Notes: generated by a model not told the origin, from the letters alone. Shown: positions 25,309-37,987, numbered from the stretch's first letter. The stretch is DNA of 64,000 bases from Druceiella hillmani (GCA_039881145.1 JAYKKI010000027.1:20657001-20721000), one strand, 5' to 3'. Made by a program: numbers and translations.

Positions 25309-25757
25309 TTTCCCATCAGAAATGCTGACCAAATCTTCGTACAATATGTTTTATAGATCTTAAAAGTTTGTGAACGGAATGCAAATAAGCTAAATATTTT
25401 AAATGATCAATCCTTAAGTACATATCGATAAATGTTTAGATGAATATATTCACATAGAAGTTACGACCTATCAGAAATACTTTGTGAATAAATACATATC
25501 CACATAAATAAAAGAAATGTGACATTATAGTTTCTATATAAACCTACGTTGTAACAGTTTTATTCCTAATTTCGGAATTAAACCGATTGTTCAGACTCCA
25601 CTGAAATATAACAATTACATAAATTTCAAATGTATTGTCAAAATAAATTCATGTTTTTCAACAAGAAAAATACTTCTAGCCCAAATTCCACATATATCAT
25701 TAATTAGATGTTGCCCGCGCATTTGTTAGCATGGAATTAGTATTTTTTGAACATAAA
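25309..25757 (-). repeat. Right arm of the 450 bp inverted repeat, unit 2 only
   Basis: This is the reverse complement of 24040-24487, with identity by eye above 90%. Unit 1 lacks it: there, sequence like 25300 runs straight into the mariner remnant at 8375. The inverted copy arose after the unit duplication, from a template 0.8 kb away, and inserted at the mariner edge. A transcript across 24040-25757 would fold into a long double strand with an 820-base loop. Confidence 0.9.
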
Positions 25758-25758
25758 T

Positions 25759-26304
25759 ATGATAGATTTTAAACATGTTATTATTGAACATTACTTCATT
25801 ATTAAGTGTATGTTGAGGAAAGTGTTCACAACGAAGCAAATCAAAGAAGACAAGATTTCGACGCTAGAAAAACATGCTTCCTTGAAGACAATTTCTAAAA
25901 AGTGGAAGTTGTAAAAAAATAAAAATGATCTTCGTATTGGACGGCAATCAATTGTGCCTACTGAAAGAAACGTTGAAAAATTTGCAGTTTGGTCATGGCA
26001 GACTGCAGATTAAAAATAAAAATATATCTAAGATTTTAGACCTACCTTACCAGCAACCTCGATACATTATTCACGATTGATTGGGATTTTATATAGTGTT
26101 TGTGAAATGGATGCCGAGGTTCCTTTCAGTCGACCTATGATTTTGTGTGACGAATTGGAGTTATTTCAAGCTGATTCATAAGAATATTTGGGTAAATTTG
26201 TAACTCCCAATAAAATTTGAGTTCAACTCTATATTCTATAGTCAAAACAAAGGCAAATAAAGTAGTGGCATAGATTTTTTCGAATTCGAGTATCAAATCG
26301 TATT

Positions 26305-26364
<60 letters not shown>

Positions 26365-26690
26365 TTATACCTTTGCTACTGAATTCTTTTATGTTTATTG
26401 CGTAATGAATAAAAAAAAAACGACCAAGAATGTTAATAAAACTTGCGTTGTTTCATCAGGACTAAATATGCGGCCACATCTCTAGAAGCATGGCTGAAAA
26501 CTGTTAGTTCGAATTATTGCAAACTTCACTTTTTCACAATTTGACATCGTCTCTCTTTCATCCCTTTATCTATTTAAATAAAAAAAACTTTTAATTGGGA
26601 CAGAAATTTACATGAAATGAAAAAGTCAAAGTTTCAGTCAAGGCGTATTTTGCGGGCCTTAAGAAAATATTTTTAAAAATTTTAGTGGCT
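25759..26690 (+). pseudogene. Mariner-family transposase pseudogene (unit 2)
   Basis: Direct counterpart of 8379-9292, with the same DLRIG..., GDRR-like and FVKW..PRF order. The start codon has become ATA, and many stops and indels differ from unit 1. A stretch near 26300 is replaced by a TA microsatellite of about 57 bp. The element was already present when the unit duplicated, and both copies then decayed independently. The adjacent left boundary at 25757 is also the end of an inverted insertion. Confidence 0.72.
26309..26365. repeat. TA microsatellite in the mariner remnant
   Basis: About 28 TA repeats with one TACA interruption near the right end. They replace sequence that unit 1 keeps near 8940-8980. 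Confidence 0.95.
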
Positions 26691-26929
26691 TTACAAATCC
26701 GCTAAAAGACGTGAATGCATATTTATCATGATTATAAACAATTTATCATGATTATATTATGAAATAAAAATTATTTGAAAAACATTTATATTTCGTTTCA
26801 TATTCAATCTGTCTTCGTATAATCTCATTGGAAATTCATCCAAACTTCACGACAGTAATCTTCTTGGCAATGCTATTAAATAAATATCATTATTGTATTG
26901 GCAAGTTTCTACATAAGGATAGACTCAAC

Positions 26930-27250
26930 AAAATCTTCAACGACGCTCCCCGCAATGTCTTCATCGATTCTTTTTTGTGAGCCTCACATAAATACATCGA
27001 TTTGTTTGAAAGCAGCGTTACATTTTTTACAATACGTGCTCTTGCTTCTGTAAGCTGGGGTATTATTAATGTTTCGATTGCTGTGTCACTTGTGATGTGA
27101 CGTCACATCAATGCGTTGTATTCAGGTTCTATTTATGGAAACAGGAAAGCTGATTTGAACGTTCTTTACGAAGTGTATTTCATTTGATATCGTATATTTC
27201 CAAAGAGCGATAGAAAGGGAATTGTTTTTTATATTTTTGTACTTTGAAAT
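26930..27250 (+). repeat. Block A, copy 5 (unit 2 partner of copy 2)
   Basis: Shared words are GACGCTCCCCGCAATGTCTT, CTTCTGTAAGCTGGGG and GCTGATTTGAACGTTCTTTA. It carries the same GGGG variant at the donor-like site as copy 2. Confidence 0.9.
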
Positions 27251-28374
27251 GCGATATTATGGACAAATGTTTATGTTGTTTTTTATATGTTGAGTGATTT
27301 TTAATGAATATGTTTGTTCTGAATGACGTAAAATTACACAAGTTTGATTCTATGATCTAATATATCATCGTATGAATATGATCTAATATACCATCAATGA
27401 ACAAATCAGCTGTTTTCTACCTGAATTTTATATTTATGTATTTTTTACTGAATAAATTATGATGTCAGAAAGTTTATGAATATAACTTCCCTAAAGATTA
27501 ATTGATTAATTGGTCAATAAGAATTATAATTTTATTTAAAGGTTTTATTATCATACATAGAAACGTCATGGAAAAAAGAGATCTTACGACAACAAAGTTG
27601 TAAATAACCAATTATTATTTATGCAAAATGATACTTATGTTGCTCAAAATTCGTAGCCAAAAAATTCAATATTCGTAGCAAAAATTCATAGCCAATAAGT
27701 AGCATTGCTTTGATGATGCCGATGACGTTAGGTATGCGTGCACTTCATGACGTTTAATTCTTGCGATAACGTCGAAATGGTGTATTTTGAGAACGAGACA
27801 AGATAGAAAACATTTATCTTAAAATAATTGTTTAATATTCTAAATTTCTAAACTAATTTACGCGTATATCTGATCTACTACATCCGTTTTTGCCAGAGTA
27901 TTATGTTTCTGATATATATTTTTAATAATGGGGGCTATATTTATCGTGCCGTTTCGAAGTGACCTACAAAATAATTAGATTTTAATGAAAGTGAAAGCAT
28001 TTGGTCCATTTTAATTTAAAATTACAATTTTATAAAAATTAACCGTAATATTAAACTTTTTATAGTATTGGATAAATTTTTACGAAATTTAAAACTTAAT
28101 TCCATTTTAACCGAGGAGGTTGTTTTTCTTCTGAATTGGTTAGTATTATTTTATTAACCCCATATTTCAAAGAAAAATAATTAGAAAAATAATGGTTATT
28201 ATCATCAGTGCTTGAGACTAATTGCTACTGTGATTTTTTAAAAAAAGTATGATAACGTTCATCGTAACAAACTATCGTCTTACTTATATGCATAAATTAT
28301 CTAATAAGTAAAAAACGACCGTCTTGTATCTATTTTACTTATATTTTATATCAACGAATCGTAGGTAATTTTAC

Positions 28375-28626
28375 TCAACTCAAAAGGCAATATGCATTTT
28401 GAGATATAGTATTTGCTCTCAAGAATAGTGCCAGATATTTTAGTACGAAAGCTAGTAACGTTTCGCCGAACGACATTTCATCGATGTAGGCAGTGTGCAC
28501 GTCCTCATGATGTTTTGTTTCACATAATTTGATGAGCAAAATCAGAGAGGCTGTTTGACTGACGGGAGATATTATATTTTCAGGTATATCACTGGTAAAG
28601 TAGCTTTCATAAAGCCTGTGGAACAC
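28375..28626 (-). other. Protein-like minus frame, longest copy (83 codons)
   Basis: This is the unit 2 version of a frame found in units 1, 2 and 3. All three share DVHTAYI, then D or N, then EM, ETLL and the ALF string. Unit 2 remains open for 83 codons from an ATG, while units 1 and 3 have stops after about 30 shared residues. Comparing units 2 and 3, changed codons are more often non-synonymous than synonymous, so current selection is doubtful. The family is not recognised. It may be an old exon carried by the duplications. Confidence 0.25.
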
Positions 28627-29430
28627 CTACGAATGTAACATCTCCCAGCAATTAAACTTCCCCTCTAATAATGAAAGATGGATGGCGGAGGACGTACCCC
28701 TAAACCGCTTATCACTACTTACCGCTAGTTCTTAAACTATTTTATAACCCTGTTTTTAAAAGGTATCAATGCCAAAATATATATTGTTATGAAACAATTT
28801 GTTGACATGATTCTTCTTTTTTCCAACCGTTATTTGTATAAAAATAGTGTATTTCTTTATAGGTATAATAAATGGTTTATTACCATAACCATGTATATTA
28901 AAAAAGAGACGATTATTTGTAACATTAAAACGATATTATTTATTTACTAAGTAAATATGTACGCATGGTGAATTATATCATTTAGCGTCACATAAACACA
29001 TGTTCATGCCTTTAACTTACTTAAATTTTTGCTGGTAGCTGCATCTAAATGGGGATTTTTAAGGATTTATTTCCATAACACGAAGGCTGCACTGTAAAAG
29101 AGGGAAGTTTACATTAAACATAATGGCAATGGATATAGAATGCATGAACGTAGATAATTAGATAATGAATATAGTTTATAAAATGAAGTCAAAATTCGAT
29201 TGGGATTTTTAGTTTCAAAAGAATTGAAAAAAATTATAATTTTTTCATAGAAGTAAAAGTAATATTATAATCCCTTTTGAATATTACACATTTTCTAATC
29301 CCTATCAGTTTTATTGTGAAACTCGGATCATACTTAGTTTTATCCTGAAAAAAATAACACAGTACCAAATGGATAGTTTCCCAGTTCTAGAAATATTAGA
29401 ATTATGTCAAGTGCATCAAAGATACATGGG
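28555..29430. other. Unit 2-specific segment of 0.9 kb
   Basis: Unit 1 passes directly from 11220 to the matching flank. The left part (28600-28740) is less AT-rich and has a strong minus-strand donor-like GCGGTAAGTAGT near 28728. No gene or transposon is recognised. Confidence 0.5.
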
Positions 29431-30987
29431 AATTTCATTAATTTTCTGGTATTGGATCTTCCTGGCTTATTAGCATTTATGGAGTCACGAAACTTATTAA
29501 CTAAATATATTCTTAAAACCTTGTTAGTTCAAACTTTGAATGGTCTATAATTAACAAAACGAGGGAAAGGCGATTATAAAATATAATAAAACACTTTTTT
29601 TACATAAAACGTGAGATTAACTTTGAAATTCAATATCAGTAAGGAATTATTTAACTAAAAATACCATAATAATAACTGGTCCTAGTTTAGTTTAGTTAGG
29701 TTTAGTTTTAGTTTAGAAGTGAGTAAAAATTAAAGTTATTTTTTAGTTTTTTTAAAGAAATCTTTAACTTACTAAACATACTGATATTACTACCGGATTT
29801 TCATTACATAACTCCAATAGCAAAACAAGTAAGTGTAGATATTTATTCGTGGGCGTAAACAGCTTTTAATTGAATTGAATGTGAACTGTATTTTATTTTT
29901 AACGTTTCTCAATTTAGAACAATTTTGTAATGAAAATTGCTAGAAACATTGTAAAAATAGGAATTCTCTGATTTCCACTTTCGTATAAATTAACAGCACC
30001 AATAAAAAACATCATCGATAAAGATACGTCTTTTATACCTCGAAGTTTACATTTCGTTTACAAAACTATTTTTCTTCTATTTTCGTTCTACACGAATTAG
30101 AAACTCCTTTAATTAATTGTTATAAAGACATTCGAATTTGTAAATGTATTTACTGCGCCTACGTTTTTAAATAAAGTATTTCTTTTTTATTGTGTTCTTT
30201 TATAATCGATTTTCCTACACAAAGAAAATTCACAATACACAAAGAAAACTAAACCTGTCTGTTCACAAAAACGTTTTCAATTAAAACTTTGCTGTCCATG
30301 AAATTTTAAATACACAATAGACCCAAAATATCAATTTGAATGAACTATCACGTTTATGTTTTAAGATACTCATGTTCTCAATACTTTGGGAAAAAAACAA
30401 ATGAAGTAAACTTTGTCAAACAACATGATTTTTTGTACAGAGCTTTCCTTGTACGGTTGTTCAAAAAGTGGACATGCTCATTAAATGTGAAAATATTATA
30501 AATTAGAATCATGTTACATTGTTAAGTACTATAGAATTCGGGTAACGAATGATAACGTACAAGTTTCGCCAAAAGTCCTGATTTTTGGAGGAATTTTGAT
30601 TTTTACGGGCATCATAGTTACATTTAGGCCTTGTACGGGATATCAAATATCTCGATTTTTGTATAACACTAACAATTAAAAATTTAGTACATGTGGAACT
30701 CAACATTACATATCAAATCGAATGTTCGAAAGCTCCTCCCCCCAATGTGTTTCCTATTGTTACGGCGGCTGTAACTACCGAGAACTGTGTTTTTTATGTT
30801 TTGATTTAAGGTTCTACAGACTGATTTTTTACACGTCAATTCTGATTAGATCTGGCCACACACATTTTATATTCTGTACATACTTTGTATGTGAGGATTT
30901 GCGTTTAGAATTTCACTTTACTCGAAATTCGATTCTACAGTATTCTCCATCGAAGATAATTTAGGAAAAATGATTTGCATGAGGCGT

Positions 30988-31008
30988 GACCTCATTCGCA
31001 ATGAGGTC
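30988..31008 (+). repeat. Small unit 2-specific hairpin
   Basis: GACCTCATT pairs perfectly with AATGAGGTC across a 3-base CGC loop. Unit 1 has only TTTGAGGTCACATT at this place (about 12768), so the left arm came with a small insertion. Confidence 0.85.
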
Positions 31009-31364
31009 GCATTTTAAATGTAATAGAACACAAAATTTTTATCTTTGGAATTTTTGTATTTTTGTTCATGTAAATTTTGAAAATGAATGAACACAATTGA
31101 AAATACTAAATAACTTTTATCAAGAAGCAATAATATATGCTATATAAGAGAAGCAAAATTAATAACAAACAAGTTTTACAATAAGTTCGCAAAGTCGTTT
31201 TTTTCTATATTTTTTTATATTTTATATATTTACAATTCCGTACGTAAATCCAATAATATTCATATATTTCTACGTAAGAAATAGAGCATTGGCAAGATTT
31301 GAGATTATTTAGAAATCTAACCAATATATCATACGAAGTTTCTGAGTGCTGAAATACACAGTTT

Positions 31365-31560
31365 CAATTAACATTTATTTTGCAAAGGACATTCAAATCA
31401 GCTATCGTGTTATTGATGTAACGTCACAATTACAAGCCACACGTCAATCAAAGCAATAACAATGCTTGTCGGTTTACTGTTGCAACAGCACATATTATAG
31501 AAAATGTCATGGCCCTTTCAAACAGACCAATATATTTGGTTAACTCTCACAATGAAGGAT
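31365..31560 (-). repeat. Block A fragment, inverted (unit 2)
   Basis: Read on the minus strand it gives TGTTTGAAAGGG, ATATGTGCTGTTGC, TTATTGCTTTGATTGACGTG and CGATAGCTGATTTGAATGTC, in the family order. It shows that block A was also copied in the opposite orientation. Confidence 0.75.
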
Positions 31561-32600
31561 CAATTTCTCACAATAAAGCTTGTATTGATAGTTTTCCTAA
31601 TGCTCGTTGATGCAAAAAAACATTTGTTTATGAAGTTGCACAAATATGAATGTTTAAGCTGATTACGTGATCTGAAAATATAACTTAAAATATTAAATAA
31701 TTTTGAAGTAATTGCAAATTTGTTGCTCTGGACTATAGCTAGGTACTCGTATTCATGGAAAGAGGGAGGTTGAATTGCTGGACACCTTGGTTGTCCTCAC
31801 CGGTTTTGTACTTCTCAATTGAGTCACCGTTTATTCACCGCTTTCTTTATTTTCTACCAATTCCTGAGAAAGAACTTTAATATCTATCATTCGCGAAAAT
31901 TTTCATTTGCACTATGACATAAACCCACATATGTGTGTGTGCGTATAGTAACTTTCATGCAACTCTTTTAGCCATGTTCTGTGTTTATGATTAGTGGAGA
32001 TACAGTGAAACTTTTGCTTGAAGTTTTGGACATAAGAATGGCCTAAATAGATAGGCCAATTTCTTAGACGCACTCCCTAAAAACTGTTGACTTACTATGA
32101 TATTCGGATCGCGTTTTTGTGCTAGTGAATGTATTCTTCGCTTTTTTGTGGTTTATGTGGTTTTTTAAGAAGGCTGGATAATTTCATGCATTCTGACTGC
32201 TCTATAAAGCTTAACGCAAAAATTGGGTCTCTCAAAGTGTTACCCCCTTTGAGATATCCAATTCCGTTTATTAGGTGAAAACCAAATAAATGCAATGGTG
32301 ATAAATAGTTAATTCAAAGCACATATATTACTATCACCACTTTATGGCTTCATCATTGTACCTTGATTTGTCTGAAGGATAGGTTTATGCCTCCCTTCTT
32401 GTGTCAACACTTCAGAGAATTGTTTGTTAACTCATTAATATACTCATATCGTCAAAATTAATTTGTATGAAATAAACGAATGACTACATATACATAAAGT
32501 TAAATGCCCACTGTCGTCAGAATATATAAAACTCTCTAGTCATCAGAAAAAGCCATGCAAAACTAAAAAAAGCAGCGAACACATGCAAAAAATACAGTAG

Positions 32601-32822
32601 GGTATTTTCCAGTTGTTTTTTTAATTCGTTCGCCACATGTTCAAATAGCTATTAAGTATAGATAGTGACTATCTTGAATCATCGTTTCTGAGCTAGCTAT
32701 TACGTGCTCTCGTGGTATTTTCCAGTTTTTTTTTAATTCGTTCGCCACATGTTCAAATAGCTATTAATTATAGATAGTGACTATCTTAAATCATCGTTTC
32801 TGAGCTAGCTATTACGTGCTCT
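32601..32822 (+). repeat. 113 bp tandem duplication
   Basis: Two successive units start GGTATTTTCCAGTT at 32601 and 32714 and differ at only a few bases. Unit 1 has a single copy (about 18176-18270). It contains TAATTCGTTCGCCACATGTT and GAGCTAGCTATTACGTGCTC. Confidence 0.93.
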
Positions 32823-33249
32823 TTCAATATAATTTTTAGTGATTATTAAGAATTCTTTATATAAAAAGACATGCTATATATGCTAAACGAGGATTGCTTT
32901 TTCCTTTTTTCATATTCTCGTCCCTAAGCGCATTTTAATTTTTTGTCTGTCCTGATCGCTAAATTGTTTGGTTAATTAGATATAAGAAAATGTCAGTATT
33001 TTAGAGTTGTCTTCTATTTCTACAATACCAGCTCCATTTTCATAGATATTTTTTCTAATTTCTTAATTATTAATAACATAACAGGATTTGAAAATATGTT
33101 TTATCTATCAATATCTTACAAAAACTCGTTAATGAAATATTTTTGCTTTTTATAACGAAAAAAATAAGTGACTTTTGTTACTTTAAAACTATTCTGTATT
33201 CATAAAATTATGATTTCAGGCTACGTAATCACTTTAAAAACTCATTTTT

Positions 33250-33700
33250 GCATAACTTCTTAAATAACCTGTTGATTGTATCAACGATTTCATCAGAGAA
33301 GACTGTCGAAACTTGCATCTTCCTCCGACGACGCTTATTACAAAGCCTTTATCGAGTCTTTATCGTAATAAATAGGTACGTCGATTTGTTTGAAAGCAAC
33401 GTTATATTTTCACAATACATGTCATTGCTCCTGAAAACCGGTGAGTATTATTAATTCTTTCAATGTCTGTGCCGCTTGTGACTGTGATATCATATCAGTG
33501 AGTCGCATTCAGATTCTATTTATGGAAACGCGATAGCTGATTTGAACGTCCTCTACGAAATATATTTTATTCGATATTGTATACTTTCGGAAAAGAGAAA
33601 GTTTTCTTATATTTTCCCGCTTTGAAATGTGTTATTTTTTGGCAAATGGTTACGTAGTTACGTGAATAAATTTGTCTTGAGAGACTTTGACGTACGATAA
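33250..33700 (+). repeat. Block A, copy 6 (unit 3)
   Basis: It shares TAATAAATAGGTACGTCGAT, GCGATAGCTGATTTGAACGT and a GGTGAGTATTATTAAT donor-like site near 33440. It is the unit 3 partner of copies 1 and 4. Confidence 0.88.
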
Positions 33701-33884
33701 CTCGATTATCGACTAGACTAATGTCGATACTAGTTTTCTAAATATCACCCGAAGAATATATTTTGTAAGATATGTTTGGAAGATTCATAAATTTCACGAC
33801 AGTAATCTTCTTGGAAATCTTATAAAAATTTATATCATTATTGTATTGACAAGTTTCTACACAAGGACAGACTCGCCACATTCG

Positions 33885-34250
33885 ATTCACTTCAACGACG
33901 CTTCCCGCAATGTCTTCATCATCGTTTCTTTATTGTGAGCCTCAAATAAATATGTAGATTTGTTTGAAAGCAGCGTTACATTTTTTACAATACGTTGTTT
34001 CTTTGCAATACGTTGTTACGTAATTGCTTCTATAAGCCGGGGCATTGTTAATGTTTTGATTGCTGTGTCACTTGTGATGTGATGTCACATCAATGCGTTG
34101 TATTCAGGCTCTATTTATGGAAACACGAAAGCTGATTTGAATGTTCTTTGCAAAGTGTATTTCATTTGATATCGTATATTTCCAAAGAGCGAGAGAAAGA
34201 GAATCGTTTTTTATATATTTGTACTGTGAAATACGATATTTCGGACAAAT
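33885..34250 (+). repeat. Block A, copy 7 (unit 3)
   Basis: Partner of copies 2 and 5, with GACGCTTCCCGCAATGTCTT and AAGCTGATTTGAATGTTCTT. A short local duplication of CAATACGTTGTT sits near 33995-34020. It lies only 0.6 kb from copy 6 because of the unit 3 deletion. Confidence 0.88.
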
Positions 34251-34884
34251 GTTTGTCGTTGTTGATGCTTTGAGTAATTTTTAATGAATATATTTGTACT
34301 GAATGATGTAAAATTGCACAAGTTTGAGTCTATGATCAAATATTTCATCGTACGAAAATTCGATGAACGAATCTTCTGTTTTCTACCTGAATTTTATATT
34401 TGCGTATTTTTTACTGAATAAATTATGATGTCAGAAGGTTTATAAATATAACTTTCCTAAATATTAATATACCTTTAATATGATTGATTAATTCGTCAGT
34501 ATAAATTGTAAGTATATTTAAACGTTTTATCATCATATGTAAAAACGTCATGGAAAAAAGAGATCTTACGACAACCTTGAATAAAAAATTAATTTTTCTG
34601 CAAAATTGTACTCATATTGCTTTATATTCGTAGCCGAAATCTTCAATATTCATAGTGAAAAGTCGTTTTCAATTGATTAGTTATTTTGTTAACTTCATAT
34701 TTCAAAGAAAAAGATAATTAAAAGTTTGAGATTAATTGCTACTCTGATTATTTGAAAAAGCTTGATAACATTCATCATAACAAACGATCGGCTTGTTATA
34801 TACATAGATTATAAAATAAGTAGAAAACAATCGTGTCGTATCTATTCTACTTATATTTTATAACAACGAATCGTCGATAATTTT

Positions 34885-35040
34885 ACTCATCTCAAAAGGC
34901 AGTATACATTTTGAGATATAGTATTTGCTCACGAGAATAGTGCCAGATATTTTACTACGAGAGCTAGCAACGTTTCGCGGAACGTCATTTCATCGATGTA
35001 GGCAGTGTGCACATCCTCATGCTGTCTTGTTCCTCATGAT
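34885..35040 (-). other. Protein-like minus frame, unit 3 copy
   Basis: Contains HEDVHTAYIDEMTFRETLL on the minus strand, followed by a stop. It shows that the deleted unit 3 kept this segment. Confidence 0.2.
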
Positions 35041-36599
35041 CGGTTGGGCAAAATCAGAGAGGATGTTTGGCTGAGAACAATGTCTACCCTTGCTGTCGGT
35101 TAATTTTAATTCAATGTTATCAGTATAAATACATTTTTTTTTTAAACGAAAAAAAATTGGACCGTATAAATTATTTGCAGAAATATTCCGTGTTATTTCA
35201 CGGTTTAGAGAAGCGTATTAAACATGTTTCTATTGAAACACATTGCGTGTAATAATGATTTAAGCAGTGTAGCTAATAGATATATTACGTTCAGTGAATA
35301 CGAAACGTATATATTTCTTTATTTTATAGATTAGGTGATGATTACACAATTAATCGTCTGGCGGACGACTGATTTTATTAATTTTTTAAATCATTCGTAA
35401 TTACAAAATTATTCCGTTTTAATTTTATATTGTTAAAATAATTATGTTTAGAATACGAATGCCATGTTCTGTCATTTATTATGATCCTAAAAATTGAAAT
35501 ATTCGAAATGAGTTCACATTTCATAGGTAATTAGCTAAGCATTGGTACCATTTTTTTTTCAGATTTTACCAGAGTTTTTATATGATAAAATTTATTTTAC
35601 ATTTACATTAGTTTTAAGTCCTCCATTCTGTTGAATATAATTTTATAACGATACAAATTAAAGGAATGCTCTTTATAGATCAGGTGCATACATGAACTTA
35701 CTACCCATTAGAACATTCAAAATTTAAAATTTATTCGGTTTTTTATTATGTGTGAATTGAACAAATTTCACTACTGTCTTGAGAGCATCGAATAGAATTA
35801 CCTCTTTGCTACTTTCACATGTTTATCTCTACATAACGTTTAATGAATATTTTAGTTAAAATAAATAAAATTTAAAAGTCATCGAAAAAAGCCATGTAAA
35901 ATGCGAGAGAGCAGTGAACACCTGTCGTTACCAGCCTTTTTTAAAATTCACTCGCGACTTGTCTAAAAAGCAATTAATTACGTCGATAGATGTCAATTAT
36001 TTTGTATAATCATCTTCGTATATTTATTATATACTAAGTTAAATTTGTAGTATTCCTTTTATTGTACATTCAGAATTTTTGACATCCTTAGCATATAGTG
36101 TGTTTTATTATCGATCAGCGTGCCAGCCTCAGTTTTGATGATAGAAGCTAATATAACTCGGGTAATGTAGTCATCTTTTTCAAATTTCGTTTGTATAGAT
36201 AGTTTGGCTCTTTCTATCTACTCTCTTACTGTTTTTAACTTTTTTCTTTATTTTAACCTTTCCTTACAGTTGTTTATTTAATAAATAGAAAAGGCGATGT
36301 GTGCCTTTTTATTTTACGAATGAAATTGCATTCTGTTCACATAACGTATTTTATGTTAGTACCTGTTTTGCTTTGTTTCAAAATTACTAGTTTTCTTAAA
36401 GTTACGTTCGATTGTTTTAATACTTCTTTTAATTTTAATAAGATTCCGAGACTTAAAATAGGTTTTATCTACCTAAGTTGTACCGAATCTTGTTAACCAA
36501 ATACTTTTATTTCCAATGACAAAGATAATCGCATCGACTTTAAAATTAAATTTTTAAAAAGTCCGTTTAACGCCATGTAGCTAATCAATTTAATATTTC

Positions 36600-37070
36600 A
36601 TATTTACATGATTTCCAAGATAAACTTTTCATTGAATTTAAGAGTTTAAATATTAGGAAAGACTGCAATACGAGAAACTTCCGCCGACGACGTTCTTCAA
36701 AAAGCTTTATCGGTGCTTTATGGTAATAAATATGTACGTCAATTTGTCAGAAAGCAGCATTATGTTTTCACAATATCTGCCGTTGCCTCTGAAAGCTGGT
36801 GAGTATTGTTAATGCTTTGATTGTCTGTGTCTTTTGTGATTGTGATATTATATCAGTGCGCGATATATTCAGGCTCTGTTTATGGAAAGAAGATAGCTGA
36901 TTTGAACCTTCTCTTCGACATGTATTTTATTTGATATCGTGTATTTTCAAATCGTGAAAAAAGATACACTTTCTTATCTTTTCTGCTTTGAAACGTGAAA
37001 TTCCTGTCGAATGGTTACATAGTTTTTTTTACAAAAAGGGTTATTATTACCGATTACATTTATTATGAGA
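36600..37070 (+). repeat. Block A, copy 8 (unit 3)
   Basis: Partner of copy 3, with GACGACGTTCTTC, GCTGGTGAGTATTGTTAATG, GGCTCTGTTTATGG and AGCTGATTTGAACCTTCT. Confidence 0.87.
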
Positions 37071-37339
37071 CATTTGAATTTAGATTTGTTTGAATTTACA
37101 ACCGGATACTTCGACGTGCGATAGCTTGTTTATCGACTGGGCTAATATCGATATCAGTTTTGTGATATATCATTCAAAGAATATATATTTTAATGTTGGA
37201 AGGTCTTGAAATATTACATATTTATTAATTATATGCTTGAATTTAAAATAATAATATAACCCGCTAAACCATAAATGCTTTCATACCTTGAATCCAAAAC
37301 AATTTCCTACTTTAGGTTTTGCTAATTTTTTGATATTTT

Positions 37340-37905
37340 AAACGGAGTTTTAGTTTTTATGCTTTAGAGCCCGAAAATTTTTCAGTGATCAATATAGTTA
37401 TTGTGCTTATGACTGATAAAAATGTTAGATAGAAATGTTTCGGTACATACGAAATTTTACATTTTGAAATATACGAATAATTTTACTTTGTATTTATTTA
37501 GAAATCGTGTTCGTTAGGGTTAGAATGTGGAACTATATACTAACGCTGATCCGAATTACCTTTTTTCATTAAATTAAATATACAAATCTTCGTTAATATG
37601 GCTTAGTCATATACCAAAATTTATTAATGCAGTTTAAACGGATTTTTAGTTTTTATGCTTTAAAACCCAAAAACTTTTCAATGATGGCTATTTTGCTTGT
37701 AACTGATATAGAAATGTGTTAAAAATATTTCAGTACATACGAGATTTTACATTTTGAACTATACAAATAATTATATTTTGTATTTATTTGGATATCGTTT
37801 TCATCAGAATTATAAAGTGGAACTATATAATAACGCTGATATGTATTATCTCTCTTTCAATTTAAATTAAATTAACAAATCTTCATTAATATGGTTAAGT
37901 CACAT
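37340..37905 (+). repeat. Local tandem duplication, period about 296 bp
   Basis: The segment starting AACGGAGTTTTAGTTTTTAT at 37341 recurs at about 37637. The two copies run collinearly through CAGTACATACGA-type, GTATTTATTT and GGAACTATATA words. It is a late duplication at the end of unit 3, directly followed by a long TA microsatellite. Confidence 0.85.
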
Positions 37906-37910
37906 ATTTT

Positions 37911-37911
37911 A

Positions 37912-37987
<76 letters not shown>

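Larger units (their letters stand above)
18331..32868 (+). repeat. Segmental duplication unit 2 (about 14.5 kb)
   Basis: This is a direct, head-to-tail copy of unit 1. Relative to unit 1 it has extra DNA at 20590-22135 (1.5 kb), about 180 bp near 23415-23590, an inverted 450 bp fragment at 25309-25757, and about 0.9 kb at 28555-29430. It lacks the 12790-15760 and 17000-17860 counterparts. Transposon fossils shared with unit 1 were therefore present before the duplication, while the extra segments are later insertions or losses in the other copy. Confidence 0.85.
32869..37420 (+). repeat. Segmental duplication unit 3, internally deleted
   Basis: The third copy is only about 4.5 kb. It reads 32869-33790 (matching 2893-3870), then jumps to 33790-34680 (matching 9430-10330), then 34680-35060 (matching 10790-11220), then 35070-37420 (matching 13265-15150). 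Three deletions of roughly 5.6, 0.5 and 2 kb relative to unit 1 explain this order. The first deletion brings two block A copies to within 0.6 kb of each other. It preserves the region that unit 2 lacks, so neither unit 1 nor unit 2 alone is its source. Confidence 0.8.
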
